DNA of 64,000 nucleotides from Nageia nagi (lineage: Eukaryota; Pinophyta), in the NCBI GenBank assembly GCA_050084985.1, contig JBITNC010000001.1, positions 191,580,001 to 191,644,000 of the forward strand, in the 5' to 3' direction. The first letter of the stretch is position 1, and every line of letters starts with the position of its first letter. Made by a program: the position numbers and the translations under genes. The notes under the pieces were generated by a model that saw nothing but the letters and a program-made list of their open reading frames with translations, ran no database searches and had not been told where the DNA came from. Positions 47,201 through 59,479 of the stretch are shown here, one piece after another.

Positions 47201-50192
47201 ATTCCCTACTACTCAATGACTCAAACTGTTTCAAATGATTGGATTATTGATTCAGGATGCACTAATCACATGTGTTATGAAAAGGATAAGTTTGAAAACT
47301 TTCATAAGTACAAAAAGGATGCAGTTGTGATAGATGATAATACAATCCTTGATGTTCAAGGAATAGGGAGTGTGAAGATTCATGGAAAGACTCTTGATAA
47401 TGTCTTTTATGTGCCTAAACTAAGGATGAATCTCATCTCCGTAATTCAGATTACAAGGAAAGGATACTCATTTGAGTTTACCTCACACTCCTAGTGTGTT
47501 GAGAAAGGACTTGCCACCTTCATGAAAGGATCAGTAAAGGATGACCTTTATATTATGGATCAAGTTCCTTCAAAGATGTGTCTTGCTACCAATGTTTGTT
47601 CAAAGGGTAATCTTTGGCATCAATGATTAGGGCACCTTAACCATAAGAGTATTCAAGATATGAAAAATCAAGAACTTATGGAAGGTTTACCTAATATTTC
47701 ACCCACAATTGGTCTATGTGAAAGGTGCATTCTAGGAAAGATGAATAGGCAAAAGTTTGAAAAAGATAAGGCAACTCAGGCTACTCATCCTCTTCAGCTT
47801 ATGCATTCAGATTTGATGGGTCCATTTTAGACTAAGTATCTAGGGGGAGCTTATTATGTTTTGACCTTCATTGATGACTTCAGTAGGATGACATTTGGTT
47901 ATCTACTTGAGCACAAGGATCAAACTTTTGACAGGTTTAAAGACTTCAAGGCTCTTGTTGAAAATCAAACTGATTTTAAGATCAAGATGCTGAGATCTGA
48001 TAATGGAGGTGAGTATAATAGCAATGAGTTTAATGACTATTGTGTTAAACATGGGATCAAGTGGCAATTTACAATCCCTTACACCCCTCAGCAAAATGGA
48101 GTTGTTGAAAGGAAGAATCGAACCATTATGGAAATGGCAAGGTGCATGTTGGGTAACCTTCCTAGTTTCTTATGGGGTGAAGCTATTCACACTGCTATTC
48201 ACAACCTAAATAGGTGTTCTACTAAGGCAGTTGAAGGTAAAACTCTATATGAAGCATGGATAGGAAAGAAACCTAACCTCTCACACTTTAAGGTCTTCGG
48301 TTGTGATGCATTTGCCTTCATTACCTCTGAGAAAAGAAAGAAGTTAGATAAAAGATCAGAAAAATGCATCTTTATGGGGTATGATAATCAGCATAGAGGT
48401 TACAGGCTCTACTCCTCATCCCATAACATCGTCTTTATTTCTAGGGATGTCAAGTTCAATGAACTTCCAAAGGATACGACCTCTCATGCTAAAGTGTCTG
48501 ATACAGATGATTCTTCTCCTACACCTAACTGGTTGGATGATCATGTAGGGAAGTCACCATAAGAGCAAAATTCTCCAGCTTAGAGAATTACTAGAAGTAT
48601 GACCTTGAATAACTCTTTATTTGTCAAAATTGATAATACACATGAGCCATCAACCTTCAAAGAAGCTTCCAAGCAAGAGTGTTGGATGGAAGCTATGAAA
48701 GTTGATTATGAGGTGCTCATGAAAAATGAAACTTGGGATTTGGTTCCTTATCCCAATGAGAAAAATGTGATTGAAAATAAATGGATATACAAGGTCAAGT
48801 ACAATTCTGATGGAAAAATTGAAAAATACAAAGCAAAGTTAGTGGCCAAAGGATTCGCTAAAAAATATGGTATTGATTATGAGGAAACCTTTGCTCCTGT
48901 GGCTAAGATGCCTACTGTCAGAATAATCCTTGCTCTTTCTGTAGCTCAAGGATGGAAAGCTTTTCAACTTGATGTCAAGAGTGCATTTCTCAATGGTGAC
49001 TTGGATGTTGAAATCTACATGAATCAACCAAAAGGATTTATTCCAGAAGGAAAAGAGTCTCTTGTGTGTAAGCTAAAGAAGTCTTTGTATGGACTTAAGC
49101 AAGCACTTAGAGCATGGTACAAGAAAATTTTAGGATTCTTTGCAGATATTAGTTTTTCTAAGTGCTTCTCTGACTCAGATCTCTATGTACTCAATCAAGG
49201 AAAAGACGTGGTCTTAATTCTCCTTTATGTGGATGATCTTCTCATAATTGGCAATAATATTAAAATCATCTAAGAGTGCATCTCTAAACTGAAGGCAACA
49301 TTTGAAATGACTGATCTAGGTCTATTGCATTACTATCTTGGGATGCAAGTATACCAACACAAAGATTGTACTTATCTTAGTCAATTTAAGTATATATCAA
49401 ACATATTGCAAAAGTTTGGAATGGAAGAGTGTAAATATGCTGTAATACCTATTTCTCTTGGAATCATTGTATCACTGAGCTCAGATTCTCAATTGGCTGA
49501 TGCTACAGCTTATAGGTAATTGATCGGTAGTCTTCTGTATCTGACTATCTCTCGTCTTGATATTGCCTTTGCAGTGAATCTGATGGCATGATTCATGCAA
49601 AAACCACATATTGAACACCTCAATGCTGTTAAGCAAATCTTGAGGTATGTGGCAGGGACAAAGGATCTTGCTCTTAAGTATTCTAAAGAGCCCTCGATTA
49701 TTCTCTTAGGGTTCTCAGATTTTTGATTATGGGGAAGATAGAGATGACAGAAAGTCAACCTCTGCATATGTGTTCAGCATTGGTTCAGGTGCTATCTCTT
49801 AGGCTTCCAAGAAGCAACCTACTGTGACTCTTTCTACCATCGAAGCTGAATATCGAGCCATGTTTGTTGCCACCCAAGATGCTATTTGGTTGAGGCATCT
49901 TTTGAATGAAATTGCGTATAAGCAAAATGGCCCATCTCTTATTTCGTCAGATAATCAATCAACTATCTCTTTGGCTAAGAATCCTGTGTTCCATTAGAGA
50001 ACCAAACATGTGGAAATCCAAGCCCATTTTATCAGGGAGAAGGTTCTAGATGACATCATACACTTGAAGTATTATCCATCTACTGAAAACTCCATTGATT
50101 TGTTCACCAAGCCTCTTCCTGAAGCTCAGTTTAGCAAGCTTAGGGATTCTCTAGGGTTGGTGAAGTTGCCCTCAAGGGGGAGTGAAGTTTGA
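47201..50192 (+). pseudogene. Copia-1 pol: protease, integrase, RT, RNase H (with stops)
   Basis: Protease: DWIIDSGCTNHM (DSG at 47249-47257). A stop at 47492 follows. Integrase: zinc site LWHQ-(stop 47624)-LGHLNH...CERCILGK, core HSDLMGPF (stop 47828), RSDNGGEY (Asp at 47999) and QQNGVVERKN (Glu near 48108), so the D,D,E triad is kept; C-terminal FGCDAFAFI and GYDNQHRGYRLY. An RT block from 48599: NKWIYKVKY, DVKSAFLNGDL, YGLKQALRAWY, and the catalytic YVDD at 49226-49237. RNase H: STSAYVFSIGSGAIS, STIEAEYRA, TKHVEIQAHFIREK, ending KPLPEAQFSKLRDSLGLVKLP and a stop at 50190-50192. At least six stops lie inside. Catalytic residues remain although the frame is broken, so the decay is fairly recent. 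Confidence 0.93.
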
Positions 50193-50248
50193 ACTTTTGT
50201 TAGTGATGACAACTTCACCTCTAAGAGGCCTTTTTTGATTGTACATTC

Positions 50249-50632
50249 TATACCTTCGTGGTAAGTTTGCTCTGCGTGACAAACTTATTATACAATTGTT
50301 GTTATAGAGTGTTGATTATTTTATACCTCCGTGGTAAGTTTGCTCTACGTGACAAACTTGTTGTACATTCTATACCTCCGTGGTAAGTTTGCTCTGCGTG
50401 ATAAACTTGTTGTACATTTTTATACCTCCGTGGTAAGTTTACTCTGCGTGATAAACTTGTTGTACATTTTATACCTCTGTGGTAAGTTTGCTCTGCATGA
50501 GAAACTTGTTGTATAATTTTTGAGCATATAATTAATATACCTTCGTGGTAAGTTCGCTCTGCGTGAGGAACTTGTTGTACATTCTATACCTCCGTGGTGA
50601 GTTTGATTTGCATGAGAAACTTGTTGTACAAT
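50249..50632 (+). repeat. Hairpin-bearing repeats in Copia-1 3' region, 7 copies
   Basis: TATACCTCCGTGGTAAGTTTG-type units, with the GTAAG word at 50261, 50334, 50383, 50433, 50482, 50548 and 50597 (core spacing 49-50). Each unit holds the inverted pair AAGTTTG...CAAACTT around a CTCTGCGTGA loop, with paired changes only partly kept. A 61-codon frame across them is a by-product. Confidence 0.85.
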
Positions 50633-51120
50633 TTTTATGCTCTATTAATAATCAACACATGTCTATATAAAACAGGTGACTATGAGTGAAGGCTTGGCAT
50701 CTCCGTGATGACTTATAGTGCACCATTGATTAGTTATTTATAAGATGGCATTATTTGATTCTCTTATTTGAATATATGATGCATCTAACTGATTTTGTTC
50801 ATGAGTTGCTTGTAACATGCAGGATCTTCTTTAGAAATGTAGCATGCAGGATCTTCTTCAGAAATGCAGGTTACTCACCTTGTGAAAGTAAGCTCATGGA
50901 GACTCACATGTCAGCTTAAAGTTGATCGACTACTATGTACAGTGAAACCAGTTGTGGTTAATGATTGTATTGTAAACCATTTTATCAAATGGTAATGTAG
51001 TGAGTCTCATACTAGTTCTCAAATATGTAAATGTTCTCATCTCCACTTGTATCTCTATGGAGGAGAACTCTCTCTTACTATCTCTCTTCTCTCTTCTACG
51101 CTCTATCCCAATATTGCATT
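50633..51120 (+). other. Copia-1 3' untranslated region, distal part
   Basis: Shares words with the corresponding parts of Copia-2 and E1 (ATCTCCGTGATGACTTATAGTG, CTCATGGAGACTCACATGTCAGCTT, TCTCCACTTGTATCTCTATGGAG). It includes a duplicated AGCATGCAGGATCTTCTT word near 50816-50860. Confidence 0.6.
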
Positions 51121-51129
51121 AAGGGGGAG
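51121..51129 (+). other. Copia-1 polypurine tract
   Basis: AAGGGGGAG directly before the TG of the 3' LTR; expected primer for plus-strand DNA synthesis. Confidence 0.9.
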
Positions 51130-51612
51130 TGTTAGAATTTGTAATGAAATATTATGAATATCTAAACTCTTTGTAAATTCAATTAATCACTTAAAGGTAT
51201 GTAGATACCTTAAGGGATTAATTGAATTCTTTAATATGTAGACTTTGACTTTACCAAGTGGTTAGTTGGTAGGTTAAAGTTAGGTGATACATTTATTGTA
51301 ACCCTAACCTTACCCTTGGGTTAAAGGGAGGTTAGGGAGGTGCTCTCAAGCTATAAATAGAGGGCCTCTCCTCTTGTATCATAACTAAGTTTTTGGAGTA
51401 AGATTACTCTACTAAGTTATGTAGGAGAGGAAGAGAATAGTTGTAAGAGGGGCATACTTGAGAATTGAGATACTAGTTGTGGATGTACTCCTAAGGAGGG
51501 AGGAACCACATTACACTTGTGTTATCTTGTGTGAATGGTGTTATCTTGTGTATGATTGAGTTTCCTAGTCTTGGTCCTTGAGGATTTGTTTAGATCTAGT
51601 CTTAATCCTTCA
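51130..51612 (+). repeat. 3' LTR of Copia-1
   Basis: 483 bp, TG...CA ends; pairs with 42966-43445. Differences are mostly transitions. Confidence 0.95.
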
Positions 51613-53103
51613 GCTTCCCTAAGTGACTTAGTTAAAAATGGATGGATCAAATTTGAATTCACAAGCTGAAAAGGTTGAGTTGCTCTAGTTACCTTATCTT
51701 TTAAAAACTTTTACTAATTCATTTTACCTAGAATGCACTTCTCATAAAGACCAATTGTAGGTGATATTGTAGGTAAACCTTCCATAAATTCATGATTTTT
51801 CATGAATTAAATGTTCTTATGGTTTAGGTGATCTAATTTATGGTGCCAAAGATTACCTCTAGAACAAATATTAATTGTAAGGCACATCTTTGTTGGAGAT
51901 TGATCCATAATATAAAGGCCATCTTTCACTAAACCTTTCACTAGAGTGTCAAGACCCTTTTTAATGCACTAAGAGTGTGAGTTAAACTTAAAAGAATAAC
52001 CTTTCCTTACAACTTGAATTATGAAAAGAAGATTCATTATGAGTTTTAGCATATAAAATACGTTCTCAAAAATCTTTTCTTGTAACAACACACTTCTAAT
52101 ACCTTGTACTTCAAGGATTGTACTATCACCTATCACAATTGCATCTTTTCTATACTTATAAAAGTTTTCAAATTTATCCTTTTCAAAACACATATGATTA
52201 ATGCAACTAGAATCAACAATCCAATCATTTACCAAAGTGATAAACTTGGAGTAAAAGATAATAAAATAAGCAAAATTCTTATTCTTCTTATTATTAAATT
52301 TATTTGGTTTTTCAAATCTTTTTTCACCTTACTCTTTCTTTTTCTTGAAGTAATAAGATTCCATATGACCATAGATGTCACATAAATTATAATATTTATC
52401 AAATTTGATTTTGGTTTTATTTGACTTATCATGATCATAATTCTTTTTATTTTCATATTTCTTAAAGTGAGGTTTCATTGGACCAAGTGCCATAGATGGT
52501 TCCTTAGGAGTGGTGATCAAAATTTTATTCTTAAGTATTTTCTTATACTTCAAGAGAAGCTTTGATAGATTTACTAAAAAAAACACTTCTTTTTCATTAT
52601 CGAGCCTAGTTTTAATAACAGTTATAAATTGATTAAACTTAGTAGAGAGACTTTGAAAGATAATGAAAGTTAAAAATTTATCATTGATCTAATTACAACC
52701 ATACCCCACAAGTTGAGTCTTAAGGTCAACAACCTTATTCATATATATAGCCACACTTTTATTTTTTTCTTGATATGATTGAAATAAATTTTGAAGAATG
52801 ATGAACCTCCTAAAAACTTTAGTGCTAAAGTAGATACTCTTTAGTTTATCCCAAGCTTCCTTTATAGTATTTGAAGAAGATATCATGAGAAAGATCTCAT
52901 TTGAAGCTACATAAAGATCATAGAAGTTATCAAATCATTCTTAGTATTATAAGCTTCAAGTTCCTTCTTCCAGATGAAGTAACTTAATTTTCATTGATAA
53001 TTATCCAAAGTTTTCGTATTTGAAGTTCTACCTTCATCCTAGGTTCGTAAATACCATAGTTGGAACTATCCAAGATATGCTTGGATGCAAAAGAGTCTCC
53101 CAT
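51613..53103 (-). pseudogene. Copia-2 gag to integrase, 5' part (unit 2)
   Basis: Resumes at the second GCTTC and equals 28132-29622 of unit 1. The minus-strand gag ATG is at 53103; pieces include KEAWDKLKSIYFSTKVFRRF (52886-52689) and the protease DWIVDSSCINHM region (52235-51969). The same stops as in unit 1 are present. Confidence 0.85.
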
Positions 53104-54639
53104 TGCTACAAAATAATATGAAGAAGATAGATAATGTAAGTATACATGTTGAATTTAAAATATTAATTATACATATACATGTTTGAACTAATTAATAAAT
53201 GCTTAATTGTAAACAAGAATAATAAAATCATACATCCAACATCTTTATCACCAAGTATAACTGAAGAGAGGGAAAAGTTAAGGCTTATTTACTTGTCTAA
53301 AATTAAGTTTTCATCTAGATGCCTGCAAGGAACTCAAGTCCTACCAATCTTTAACTAGTTCCCTTTGGGTAGTGATATATTTTGATAAAGAGAAGTATGA
53401 GCTATTTTTTAAGGTTATGACATATGTTAGATCGACCAAATTAATTATCTTGATTAAATTTTTAGTTTTCCTCCTAGGTTATTAGGATATTCTTGAATAG
53501 ACAGACAAACATGTGGTATCATTACATACATGCATTTCCACTTTTATGGAGTTAAATCTAGACCAACAGAGGACTTAAAGGTAATTAAAAAGTACAAACT
53601 TTTCATCACTTAGATTGTTGGATTAAAAAGCTCCAGTCTACTTTATCATCACTTCATGGCTCTCCAAATACGTCATGTTGTGAAATAAATATGCAGATGT
53701 GTTCCTTTTAAGGGGAAGTAATTTTCAATATTTATGTACTTTGCATATAAAGTAAAAGTGTAAAGCAAATAAAGTGCTTTAAAAATGAGACTACATCCAA
53801 CATCATCCCTAAGTATACACCAAAGAGTTCAATGGGTTTTATTACAACCCCTAATGGATCTCTTTACAAAAGTTCATTAATTTTAAGAAACAATAAATGA
53901 ACTTAAGATTCCAATGGATTTTATCATAACACCTATTGGAACTTTTTACAAAGATTCATTATCAAAAATGAAGAATTCTTTCCCTTTTTACTTAAAATTA
54001 ATTCTATTTGTAATTTATCATAAAAAATAAGATAAAAGTATTTAAGAAAACTTTATCCATTCACATGCATTAAAAAAAATATTAAATCATGCATTTTAAA
54101 CAATTGATCTACTTAGCAAAAACATGCACTAGACAAAAAAAATTAAAGCATGCATTTAAAATTTATATCCAATCATATATGTGCATCAAACATTCATTAA
54201 GATAAAACATCATTAATCCATGCATTTAACTTTAACCTATGCATGCATAATTAATTCCCATTTTTTATCTTAAAGACATGCTAAAATAAGTTCCTTAAAA
54301 TAACTTGCACTTAAAGTAAAAATAACAAATAAGAAAATATTAGATTAAAAAAAAAAACTTAAAATTAGTCTAAAACAATAATTCAAACTTACTTCAAAAA
54401 AATTATCTCTTATATTAAAAAAACTTCCACCCCCACTTTCTAAAAAAAAGATAACTTAAAAAAATTTAAGAACTATTTTATATATATTTTAATACAAACA
54501 AAAATATATATAAAATAATAAAAAACTTTATTATTAAATTTTTTTTATTATTTAAAAAAGAATTATTTAAAATGTGTATATATATATATATATATATTTT
54601 AGAAAAAAATAATTTAAAAAACAATATAATTTTTTTTTA
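53104..54639 (-). other. Copia-2 leader, unit 2 copy
   Basis: Counterpart of 29623-31160. It has small differences, including a 5-base gain near 53499 (GACAG) and single-base poly(A) length changes. Confidence 0.5.
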
Positions 54640-54720
54640 AAACAGAGGGGGTTCTCCGCACCCCCATGCTGGGGGACCGCGTGCCCCCGTTTTGGGTGGC
54701 TGCGCAGCACACCTCTGTTT
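54640..54720. repeat. GC-rich island with 9-bp inverted ends, unit 2 copy
   Basis: AAACAGAGG at 54640-54648 and CCTCTGTTT at 54712-54720; the interior differs at a few positions from unit 1 (for example TTCTCCGC for TTGTGCGC). Confidence 0.7.
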
Positions 54721-55149
54721 CCAATTCTTTTTTAATAGATAAAAAAGTTTTTATTCAAACAAATTATTTAATAATAAAAAACTTTTTTATTTTTTTTAAT
54801 ATATAAAAACAAACAAAAAAAAACTGCAATATAATACAGTTTTATAAACTGTAAAAAAATACAGTTTTATTAGTATTGTAATTTTTTTTTTCAAGAATAA
54901 TTTATAGTAAAAAAAATTTGAGCAATTCTACACTAAGTAAAAATTTACAATTATAAGTTATAAAAACTTATTATTACTAAATTTAAGCAAATTTACTCAA
55001 AACATGCATATTATTGCTATACATTAAACAATTTTGCTTAAAAAATTGCAATTTAACAAACTAAAATAATGCATAGCAATAACATTAGATTAAACTAACA
55101 TGTTAGTATAACCAATATCTACTTTGAACAAATTTTGCTAAATAAAATT

Positions 55150-55650
55150 TTATAACCATAGAACCAAAATGGTTAGTAATAAAACAAAATTTGATGATGG
55201 ACAAGGTAGGAGGGAAATTATACCTTCAAGCCCTTTTACATCAACAAAGTAGAGGGATAAAGAAGAGGAATAAACCTTTAATAGCCTCTTACCCACGTCA
55301 TTTGGGTGTCCAACGTGATATAGTTCATCACTATGTCGACCATTTTTAGCCAAGGTTGAGGAAATCCCTCCCTCAAAATGTATTTCCCATCCCACCTAAT
55401 CTTCTCATTGATGGTGAAAAGTCAAATTCAGTTTGTTGGGGATGTTTATCCCTCTAGATCTTGAGCCTATCATCTAGTAAGCCCTAAATATTTGCCAACA
55501 TCATCGAAGAAATATCAAACATGAAGGAACCTATAGTAACATATCCTTCCACCCAACCACTCATTATTTGATGAAAAATGGCTACATCATAGCCTTCAAA
55601 GAGTTCCAAGAATCCCCAATAGCCTGAATTATTCAAGACCTACACATCAT
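55150..55650 (-). pseudogene. Decayed gag-like retroelement reading frame, unit 2 copy
   Basis: Counterpart of 31841-32360; the 81-codon open piece is at 55395-55150. Confidence 0.45.
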
Positions 55651-56327
55651 CACTAACAAGGAGCTTGGTAGGCTTCGAGCATAAATCCTTATGCCCTCCA
55701 TCTAAACCTCCTGCTTTTCCTTATGCCATTAAAACTAGATCTCTCTGTATATGGATTATAAACTCTCTTTCTTTAAATGTTGAAGCCACCCTCCAAACTA
55801 GAGCTCTTCAGGGAAAATTTAAAGGGGCGAATTGGCGAATCAACACTATAATTCTAGATTTTCACTTTTTGATTTGGATAGTATAGCGCATGGTGGGTCT
55901 TGCTTTAGAGCCAAAATTTAATAAAAAAATTTAAATTCTTAAATTCAAATATATTAACCCTTTTTTATAAACTTAATTCACCTCATTTGTCTTGAAATTT
56001 TAAAAATAATAATTAATCCTACCTAAATAGCCACTTATAGGTTAGCATATGTATATACATATACATATCAAAATCCCTATCGAGATGATACCACTACATC
56101 ACAACATCATAGAAAAAGTAGCTATCATATGACAACATTCAATTTACACTCTTTTGTGATATTGAGATTGAATATAATAGGTTTGGAACATCCTTACTAC
56201 ACCTAGGTATGATCCTGCAACCATATTAGAACCATTTTTTTGCAACTAGATCAAAACCTATATCTAGTATGAAACCTAAATTCAATTTGGAACTTGCATC
56301 TGAGTAGCTAGTATTTATTTGTAACAA

Positions 56328-56577
56328 GGTTAGAAGCATCTTTCTATAACCAGGTTGAAAGTATCTTTTTGCAGTCAGGTTAGAAGCATCTTTTTGTAGC
56401 TAGGTTGGAAGCATCTTTCTATATACAGGTTAGAAGCATCATTCTATAGCCAGATCAGAAGCATCATTCTATAGCCAGGTTGGAAGCATATTTCTACAAC
56501 CAAATTGAAAGCATCTTTCTATAGTTGGATCAGAAGCATCTTTTTGTATTCGGGCCAGAAGCATATGAGTAGGAACT
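56328..56577 (+). repeat. 25-bp minisatellite, unit 2 copy
   Basis: Same 25-base period as 33023-33272, with a few substitutions and no change in unit number. Confidence 0.85.
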
Positions 56578-57135
56578 TGCATCCAAATTGGAAGCATCTA
56601 TTTGTAGCCGAGTTGGAAGCATCTATTGAGTCGGGACTTGCATTCGAGTCAATAGCATTTCCTTGCAACTGGGTTGGAATCTGCATTCAATTTAAAAATA
56701 TATTTAAATAGGAACCTGCATACAGGTAGGAAGCATCTATCTGCAGTTGGGTCAGAACTTGCATCCGTATCATAAATATTTCAATTCAATTAGACCAGAA
56801 CCAACAATAGGGTCAAATGCATTTTTATGCATCCAGGTCGGTTACATAGGCATTGGATGCATATCTATGCATATGAGTTGGATGCATATCTATGCATATG
56901 GATCAGTTGCATAAGCCTATGCAACCAAGTTGGATGCATATTTGTGCATCTAGGCCATGCATCCAACCTAGTTGCATAAGCCTATTATATTGAGTTGAAT
57001 GCATATCTATGCATTCGAGTCGAATGCATTTTTCTGCATTAGGTAGGGCCTATGTAACTAGGTTAGATGCATATATGTGCATCTAGGTTAGTTTCATTTT
57101 CTTGCATCTAATAGGTAACTTTAAACACATGTTTG

Positions 57136-58942
57136 GGGCTCATTTTTTGAGCAAAAGGGTTATGTAACGACTTGATGGAAAGGGTTTTTCATGATCTTTC
57201 CAATGGTGTATCATATTTCCTCATTAGATGTCTATAGAAAATGTTTTGGACAATGGTGTATAATCTAAAGCTTGAAAAATATATCAACCAATTTCAAAAG
57301 GCCATAACTTTTTCTAAAGATATCCAATGGGAGAAATGATACACCATTGAAAAATTCATGAAAAACACTTTTCAACAAGTGGTAACATGATCCATTTTGC
57401 TCAAAAAATGAGCCCAAGGTATGGATTTGAAATTTTCTACCAAATGTAAAAAAATACAGTCAGCTTGGATGCACAAATATGCATCTGATCTGGATGCATA
57501 TTTATGCATTCGAGTCGGTTGCATTTTCTTGCATCTTGTAAGAAATTTCAAATACATTCTTTGAACTCATTTTTTGAGCAAAATGGGTCATGTAACCACT
57601 CGTTGAAAAGGTTTTTTCATGAAATTTGTAATAGTGTATCATTTTTCTCTATGAGATGTCTCTAAAAAAATATTACTTTTTGAAAAAAGTTGATCTATTT
57701 TTCAAGTCTCAAATTATACATCATTGCCTATAACTTTTTCTAGAGATGTCTATGGGGGAAATAATATATCATTAGAAAGTTCATGAAAAACCCTTTCCAA
57801 CGAGTAGTTACATGATCCATTTTGCTCAAAAAATGAGCTCAAAGTATGCATTTGAAATTTTCTATCAAATATAGAAAAATACAGCCAACCTAGATGCACA
57901 AATATGCAATCGGATCAAATGCATATTTATGCATCTAGACTAGTTGCATTTTCCTTCATCTAGTAGAAAATTTTAAATCCATTCCTTGGGCTCATTTTTT
58001 GAGCAAAATAAATCATGTAACCACTCGTTGGAAAGGGTTTTTCACAAACTTTCTAATAGTGAATCATTCCCTTCTATTAGATATCTCTAGAAAAAGTTAT
58101 AGATAATGGTGTTATAATTTGAAACTTGAAAAATAGATAAGCTATTTTCAAAAAGTCATATTTTTTTCTAGAGACATCTGATGGGGAAAAATGATACAGC
58201 ATTGAAAAGTTCATGAAAATACCTTTCTAATGAGTTCTTACATGACCCATTTTGTTCAAAACATGAGCCCAAAGCATGCATTTGAAATTTCCTATCGAAT
58301 GCCAAAAAATGTAGTTGATTGGGATGCAAAGATATGCAACTGGGTCAGATTCATATATGTGCATCTAGGTCAGTTGCATTTTCCTACATTCGGTAGAAAA
58401 CTTCAAAACCATACCTTAGGCTCATTTTTTAAGCAAAATGGGTCATGTAACACTCATTGGAGAAGGATTTTTCACGAACTTTCTAGCGGTGTATCATTTC
58501 CCCCCATTAGATGTCTCTAAAAATGTTATAGGCAATGGTGTATAATTTGAAACTTAAAAAATAGATCAACTATTTTCAAAAGGTCATAATTTTTTCTAGA
58601 CATCTAATGGGGAAAATGATACACCATTGGAAAATTCATGAAAAACCCTTTCTAACAAGTGGTTACATGACCCATTTTGCTAAAAAAAATGAGCCCAAAA
58701 TACATGTTTGAAATTTCCTACCAAATGTAGGAAAATGTAGCTGGCTGAAATGCACAGATATGCAACCAAGTTGGATGCATATTTATGCACTTGGGTCGGT
58801 TGCATTTTCCCGCATCTAGTAGGAAACTTTAAATTCATGCCTTGGGCACATTTTTTAAGCAAAATGGATCATGTAACCACTCATTGGAAAGGGTTTTTCA
58901 TGAAACTTCCAATGGTGTATCATTTCCTCCCATTAGATGTCT
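57136..58942. repeat. Array of alternating inverted repeats, unit 2 copy
   Basis: Counterpart of 33831-35641 with the same number of units. TTTTTTGAGC/GCTCAAAAAA arm ends and both kinds of dyad centre are kept; it differs by scattered substitutions and one-base indels. Confidence 0.85.
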
Positions 58943-59479
58943 GGGTTTCAATTTTTTTTTTCCAATTTTTTACATCTTTTTTATTTTAAATTTATATAAA
59001 ACTCACCTACCTATTTATCATATTGCCATCAGTTTGCCATAATTTCTAAACAAGTTTCTCGGATATTCACCATGATTTTATATATCAATTTAGGAGGAGG
59101 GATCTTAAAAATTACTTTGGAGCTCTTAAAATATTGAGCCATTCCTTCCATCATCATGATATCCAATCCTTGTTTGAGCATGCATTATTACTCGGACCTG
59201 CTTCCAACATAGTTACTCCTCTCATGTGAGCTATCTTGGGAAATGATTTCTCACACACTCTCCAAACTACCAAGCCAGACTTACACTAGATGCAAGGTGA
59301 TATGACCTTCTTGATCATGCTTCTACTTGGCCATGTCACACTTGTCTCATATCTTCTAGTGATACCTCCCATCCCCTCCTATAGATTTCCTTTCTTTTAC
59401 AATACCACTATCTAGGGGCCTTCTCCAAATTATCTACTTGCATCAATAAACATTCTTCTAAAAATTTTATTGCATATAA
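58943..59479. other. Unassigned sequence between array and LINE, unit 2 copy
   Basis: Counterpart of 35642-36179. No gene seen. Confidence 0.4.

Larger units (their letters stand above)
42966..51612 (+). mobile_element. Full-length Copia LTR retrotransposon (Copia-1)
   Basis: 8647 bp. 5' LTR 42966-43445 and 3' LTR 51130-51612, both TGTTAG...CTTCA. The target duplication is GCTTC at 42961-42965 and 51613-51617. PBS 43448-43459 is TGGTATCAGAGC (initiator tRNA-Met); PPT 51121-51129 is AAGGGGGAG. Inside, in order: a leader with a captured PPR gene fragment, gag, protease, integrase, RT, RNase H (Ty1/Copia order), and a 3' region with hairpin repeats. The reading frame carries one gag frameshift and several stops, so it is structurally complete but not autonomous. 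It sits in reverse orientation inside the related Copia-2. The LTRs differ at about 14 positions plus two small indels in 480 (about 3 %). Confidence 0.96.

Noticed and set aside
42966-51612. An active, autonomous Copia element
   Set aside because: Gag frameshift, altered zinc knuckle and at least six in-frame stops in pol; LTRs already about 3 % diverged.
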